10,356 bases of DNA. It comes from Chromera velia (taxonomy: Eukaryota; Sar; Chromeraceae). The notes under the pieces were generated by a model. That model was not told the origin of the DNA. It made no database searches and saw nothing but the letters and a program-made list of their open reading frames with translations. How positions within the stretch are numbered: position 1 is the first letter of the stretch; each line of letters starts with the position of its first letter. Made by a program: the position numbers and the translations under genes. Below, piece after piece: positions 6,957 through 10,356 of this stretch. Where the stretch lies: assembly GCA_018398765.1 (NCBI GenBank), contig JAHBMJ010003554.1, positions 1 to 10,356 on the forward strand, written 5' to 3'.

Positions 6957-7745
6957 GTGCAGGCAGAGGAGGAGGAGCCTTTCCCCTTGCCGGGGGAGGG
7001 CGGGGGGCTAATCACTCGTATCATGAATGTGAGGGGGGGGAAGGGAAAGAGGAGGGAATATGAAGTGGTTAAGACTGGGTGGGATAGAACGTTCTGGATA
7101 GGGGCAGCTGCTGTTCCTCCCTTCCTCCGGATATCTTTTAGGGTTGAGAAAAGACATAAGAGAGAGAACCTTCCACCTCCCCCGTCCCCCTCCCCCTCCA
7201 CCCCCCCTCCTTCCCTTTCCCCTTCCGCTGCCCTTTCTCCCTCTCCTTTTATTTCCCCATCTGCCCTTTCCCTTCCTTCCCTCCCTCCATCTCCCGATTC
7301 CGTTTCTGATGCTCCCTGTCCCTCTCCCTCTTCTCAGTCAGCATGTAGCATGGCCTCTGGGGAATTGTATAAATCTTTTGTTAATCATAATGATAAGAAA
7401 AAAGGGAGGGGGAGCGGTTTAACCATAAGTGCGCTCAACATGGGACCCGTAAAAACGAAGTTGGGGGGCGGTTCTCTCGAGAGCTGGCTGTTGGGTGTAG
7501 ATATCGCCGTGATTCCTAAGACGTGCATGCCTACAGGAAAAGTCCGCACGGCCTTCCACTCGGGGGAGAATTTCTCCCATATGGAATGGAAAAGAAGAAA
7601 AATGGGGGTTCACTCTAGAGCTGCCAAACGGGATGTATGAACAGGGGGTATGTACATCCTTGTCAGGAACTCGTTAATTCCTGTTCTCCATCCGACCTGG
7701 GAACTGGTGGGGCCCGACCTGGTCAAACTGACGGTCAGGGTGTAA
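6957..7745 (+). pseudogene. LINE APE-like endonuclease, N-terminal half, with stops
   Basis: Bases 6957-7180 encode an unassigned mixed sequence and 7180-7340 a Pro/Ser-rich linker. The endonuclease starts at about 7419 (LTISALNMGPVKTKLGG). The first-strand Asn is kept at 7437. The usual catalytic Glu of the QET motif is replaced by Lys at 7518 (VIPKT). TGA at 7638 interrupts, but the same frame then continues as a good match to the family (GMYILVRNSLIPVLHPTW) up to TAA 7743. The domain would nick target DNA to prime reverse transcription in the nucleus. Here stops and the lost Glu indicate an inactive copy. It joins the next piece by a frame change beside a G run with an N. Confidence 0.75.
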
Positions 7746-9210
7746 ACGAAGAAAGGAGGGGNGGGGGGGGGGGGGGAAAGATAGTTCACATACCCGAACG
7801 CTGCACGTCTTCAGTGTGTATCTTCTGCATGCCAATTCGGACCATAGAGGTTCCAGAGAACGGGTAAATGAAGAGAGGGAAGAATTGTTGGAGGCGTTAT
7901 GTGCTATCTCCCTGTCAGATCTGCGAATGGTGATGGGGGACCTGAATGCACACCTGCCAGTGGCTAGTGAGTGCCTAAAAGGGGTCACGTGGAAAAGGGA
8001 AATAGAGACTGAAACCGGGACGGGGCATGAAGGGAATAGGAATGCAGACGGACACTCACTTGAATTCATACATAAGTCTCTATGTTCAAATCTTGACGAA
8101 GTAGGTCGTTGGATCCTTCACTCGCTTTGCGAGAAGTCCAACTTTCTGCCAGCCGCCGGTCTGCACCTAAAGGATGAAAGAAGGGGGGTGGAGGTCAGAC
8201 TGACCGGGGTATGGACCTTTAAGAGTGAGAAGTCTAAGTCGGTAATTGACATTCCTTTGATTGACCCTCTACTTCTTTGTTATCTCTCTTCTTACGTGGT
8301 TGAGTCACGTCTTGAGGTCGCAAAGCAGCATGCGGCTGTCTCTCTTTCTCTTGACTTCTCTTTTCCTCCCTCTTCGTCTATGCATGAATGTATTTCTGAC
8401 TCATCCCTCTCCCGGCCTCTCTCTCATCTGGGTGAAGTAGGCAGATGTACCCCTGTCTGCGAGGTTGAGTTGATGGGGGTAGCCCTCTCTTTGAAAGCGT
8501 TCACAGAGAATGGGGGGCTAGACTTATGGGATGAGGGTTTACGTCAAGTGCAGGAGTGGGGAGACGCTGTTCTTTACTTCTTTGATCCCCCAAAACCTCC
8601 GCCCGAGCCGCCCCCATCAGATGCAGTGTCTTTCTCTCTGACAGAGCAGTTACGACAGATTTCTGACTCCTGGCAAACATGCCTAGCCAGTGGAAATTCT
8701 GAAGGGATAGGGTTGGGAGGTAGAAAGGAGAACAAGAAAGAAAGAAAGGACATAAGTCAACGGGAGTCGTTCCGGCCCGACTGGTGGGATAAGGAATGTT
8801 TGGCTAAACAAAGGGAGGTGAGAGAGGCCGAGAGAGAATGGAAGGACCTAAGAGGAATATGGGGGGCAGATAAAGATGACCGGGGAGGTCCCACCCAGAG
8901 TGCGAAGCGAAAGCTTGAGTCCCTTCACAGGACAAGGAAGAGACTGTTTGCCTGTAAAGAAACTAAACACGCTAACAGGCAAGCAGAGAGGTTAGCAAGG
9001 GAGGCTGCGACCGACCCCTTGGCGATTTGGAGATGGAAGAGGGAAACGAGCAGTGCGAGAGATGGGGGAGACAAACCGACCCCCGTGGCTTTTACCGATT
9101 TCTGGGCCTCTGTATTTGAGGGAGAAGGGCTCCTAGGCTTGTGCCCTCATAAATGGACTTTTGCCCTCAAGTCGGACTTTGACATATATTACGGCATATT
9201 ATTAAAATGA
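7741..9210 (+). pseudogene. LINE endonuclease C-terminal half and pre-RT linker
   Basis: The continuation is in frame 1. The open stretch starts before 7816, and no start codon is expected. Family motifs are LHVFSVYLLHANSDHRGS, MVMGDLNAHLP (Asp 7939 and Asn 7945 kept), NADGHSLEF and SVID (8239-8250). The final SDH motif appears as KQH (8323-8331), so the catalytic Asp is replaced by Gln while His remains. After 8364 comes the linker typical between endonuclease and RT: FRPDWWDKECLAKQREV, a Lys/Arg-rich helical region, then DPLAIWRWKRE and FTDFWASVFEGEG ending near 9130. The last 27 residues (9129-9208) do not resemble the family and become AT-rich, so the element is cut off before RT. The frame is intact for over 460 codons, suggesting modest age. 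Confidence 0.8.
7755..7776. repeat. G homopolymer with an ambiguous base
   Basis: A run of G from 7758 to 7776 is interrupted by N at 7762. The true run length is uncertain here. The endonuclease frame changes from 3 to 1 at the same place, so the apparent frameshift may be a sequencing or assembly error, a real indel, or both. Confidence 0.85.
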
Positions 9211-9750
9211 ATTAGTTAGATATAAAATAAATATTAATATACAAACCATCATTCAACTAGCAATTAAGCTAGCAATTTGAGTACAAAATTTTATATCATA
9301 CTGTAACGTAATTATAACGTACATTAAGTTTACGCTTAAAGTTAATATTTTGGTTCAATCTATGCAGAGTAGCCAGGACTCGAATAAGTATCTCTAAAAA
9401 GTATATCAACTTCTTAAACAAGCCTCTTTCACTTTCAAGACCCCTTGTCTGATACTTCAACACGTCTTTCATGAACCAATCACCTCTTTCCCCATATTTC
9501 CCGCTTCTTGCAGCCAAGCTGCCAGTCACAGAAGAAGCCTTTTTCTGATAGCGCGCTATTCCTGGAATGTCCCATAGAAAGAGAAAAAGAAAATTTAAAA
9601 GAAAGTGAGAGGAGAAAAAGAGGAAACAGGCGTCAAACAGCCGATATAACTGCATCGCACGGTTGTACCAAGTGATAACTTTTACCGCGCATGAAGGCCC
9701 TTTTCATCATTTTTTACTCAAACGAAGACCCACTCACAAAAACAGATCGC
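9130..9750. other. AT-rich flank without a recognised gene
   Basis: The composition changes from G-rich to AT-rich between about 9130 and 9200, ending the LINE. The stretch includes a 9-base direct repeat CTAGCAATT (9257-9265 and 9269-9277) and a partly palindromic TAACGTAATTATAACGTA (9303-9320). A minus-strand open frame at 9296-9655 is described separately. It could be host DNA, a second element inserted into the LINE, or an assembly join. Confidence 0.6.
9296..9655 (-). CDS. Unassigned minus-strand open frame, possible exon
   Basis: The frame has 119 codons. The N-terminal part is Phe/Leu-rich and dull. From about residue 32 the composition is protein-like and mixed, including SSVTGSLAARSGKYGERGDW and GLFKKLIYFLEILIRV. 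On the minus strand a pyrimidine-rich run ending in TTCCAG lies just before this part and could be a splice acceptor. No family is recognised. At this length in AT-balanced DNA a chance frame is quite possible. Confidence 0.2.
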   Translation of the reverse strand: MQLYRLFDACFLFFSSHFLLNFLFLFLWDIPGIARYQKKASSVTGSLAARSGKYGERGDWFMKDVLKYQTRGLESERGLFKKLIYFLEILIRVLATLHRLNQNINFKRKLNVRYNYVTV

Positions 9751-9760
9751 GCACACACGT

Positions 9761-9796
<36 letters not shown>

Positions 9797-9846
9797 ACAC
9801 ACACACACACACATACACACATATACACACACACATACACCCCCAC
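9751..9846. repeat. CA dinucleotide microsatellite
   Basis: Nearly pure CA with a few CATA interruptions runs from 9751 to about 9846. Frames through it encode His/Thr runs and are not genes. Confidence 0.95.
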
Positions 9847-9902
9847 AGAGTGCCTCACGCACATGTACGTGCGTGCACAGACTCACAGAACATGCACTCA
9901 TT

Positions 9903-10011
9903 TGCTCTCTCTCTCTCCTTTTGTCTCTGTCTCCCCTTCTCTCTCACATACACGCACACACGCACACACACATATACATACACACACACACACATACACA
10001 CAGAGAGAGAG

Positions 10012-10050
<39 letters not shown>

Positions 10051-10051
10051 T
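9903..10051. repeat. Compound CT, CA and GA microsatellite
   Basis: A CT-rich tract (9903-9945) is followed by CA with CATA interruptions (about 9946-10001), then GA with GAAA interruptions (10002-10050). The CA part repeats the motif of 9751-9846 after a 55-base unique spacer. Confidence 0.95.
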
Positions 10052-10099
10052 CGGGACGAGCTGAAGACAGGGTCAAGGCGGTCATCGGAGGGAAGACCA

Positions 10100-10356
10100 A
10101 TAATTGTTGCAGGGCAGAACGAAGCAAAGAAGGAAGACAAAAAGCAAGGAACCAACAAACGAAAGAAAACATGAAGCAAAGAAAGGAACAAAGGAAGGAA
10201 GGAAGGAAGGAAGGAAGGAAGGACGAAAGTCAAGGAAGGAAGGACGAAAGGAAAGAAGGAAGGAAGAAAAGAAGGATGAATGTATGAATAAATGAAAAGA
10301 CGAAACAAAGGAGGGCAAAGAAGAAAAAAAGAATGAAGGAAGCAAGCAAGGCAGGA
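10100..10356. repeat. Purine-rich tract with GGAA tetranucleotide array
   Basis: A pure AAGG array occupies about 10192-10222. Degenerate GGAA, GAAA and GACGAAAG units surround it to the window end. Almost all bases on the + strand are purines. No gene is supported. Confidence 0.9.

Larger units (their letters stand above)
1087..9140 (+). mobile_element. Degenerate non-LTR retrotransposon (LINE), RT missing
   Basis: An APE-like endonuclease (7419-8364) and the basic linker that precedes RT in LINE pol proteins (8380-9130) identify the element. Upstream, in order, lie a frame with a coiled coil and RRM-like stretch, a Gly/Pro-rich region, charged repeats, a UBA domain, and acidic, Ser-rich and basic pieces, all on the + strand. 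No RT, RNase H or poly-A tail is visible, and no YxDD-type RT motif was found. The copy carries in-frame stops, several frame changes and replaced catalytic residues, so it looks inactive. The 5' end is uncertain; 1087 is only where the first frame opens. The 3' end is a junction with AT-rich DNA somewhere in 9130-9200. The apparent length includes a probable 747-base assembly excess (3206-3952). Confidence 0.8.

Noticed and set aside
9663-10345. Open frames rich in His/Thr, Ser/Leu or Lys/Glu at the right end
   Set aside because: They arise from CA, GA and GGAA simple repeats.
9751-10356. CRISPR-like or telomeric array
   Set aside because: Repeats are 2 to 4 bases without unique spacers of constant length, and none matches a known telomere unit.

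Overview
The window looks like eukaryotic nuclear DNA carrying a damaged non-LTR retrotransposon (LINE). The evidence is long low-complexity coding stretches, several kinds of microsatellite, no bacterial gene layout, and a recognisable LINE-type AP-like endonuclease followed by a basic linker. The organism cannot be named from this window. The many G and C homopolymers and Ser/Pro-rich frames would fit a protist or algal genome such as a chromerid, but that is a guess.

Layout. 1-225 is poly-C and CT-rich low complexity. 226-1086 is a non-coding stretch with a diverged direct duplication, an inverted repeat and a short ACTGA-type repeat; it may be the element's 5' leader. 1201-1935 is a first reading frame (244 residues) with a coiled coil and an RRM-like stretch. 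The same frame carries on past one TAA and three TAG codons through Gly/Pro-rich and charged repeats to about 3115. It then moves to another frame through a GA-repeat length change and enters a clear UBA domain of the NAC-alpha type (about 3200-3301), followed by a Pro-rich tail ending at 3778. 4690-6956 holds acidic, Ser-rich and basic coding pieces in changing frames. 6957-7745 (frame 3) and 7741-9130 (frame 1) hold the endonuclease and the endonuclease-to-RT linker. No reverse transcriptase is present: the sequence changes near 9130-9200 to AT-rich DNA. The window ends in CA, GA and GGAA arrays (9751-10356).

Two technical points matter. First, 3206-3951 and 3953-4698 are apparently identical 746-base copies separated by one N. 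This is most simply two overlapping contig ends that were never merged, so the genome probably has one copy. Second, another single N lies in a G run at 7762, exactly where the endonuclease changes frame.

How the parts relate. The likely ancestral element had an ORF1-type protein (coiled coil, RRM-like) and a pol protein with endonuclease and, originally, RT. Between them lies an unusually long low-complexity region with an embedded UBA domain. This copy appears dead: it has stops and frameshifts, two catalytic endonuclease positions are replaced, and the RT is absent. The most novel item is the NAC-type UBA domain inside a LINE-associated frame.
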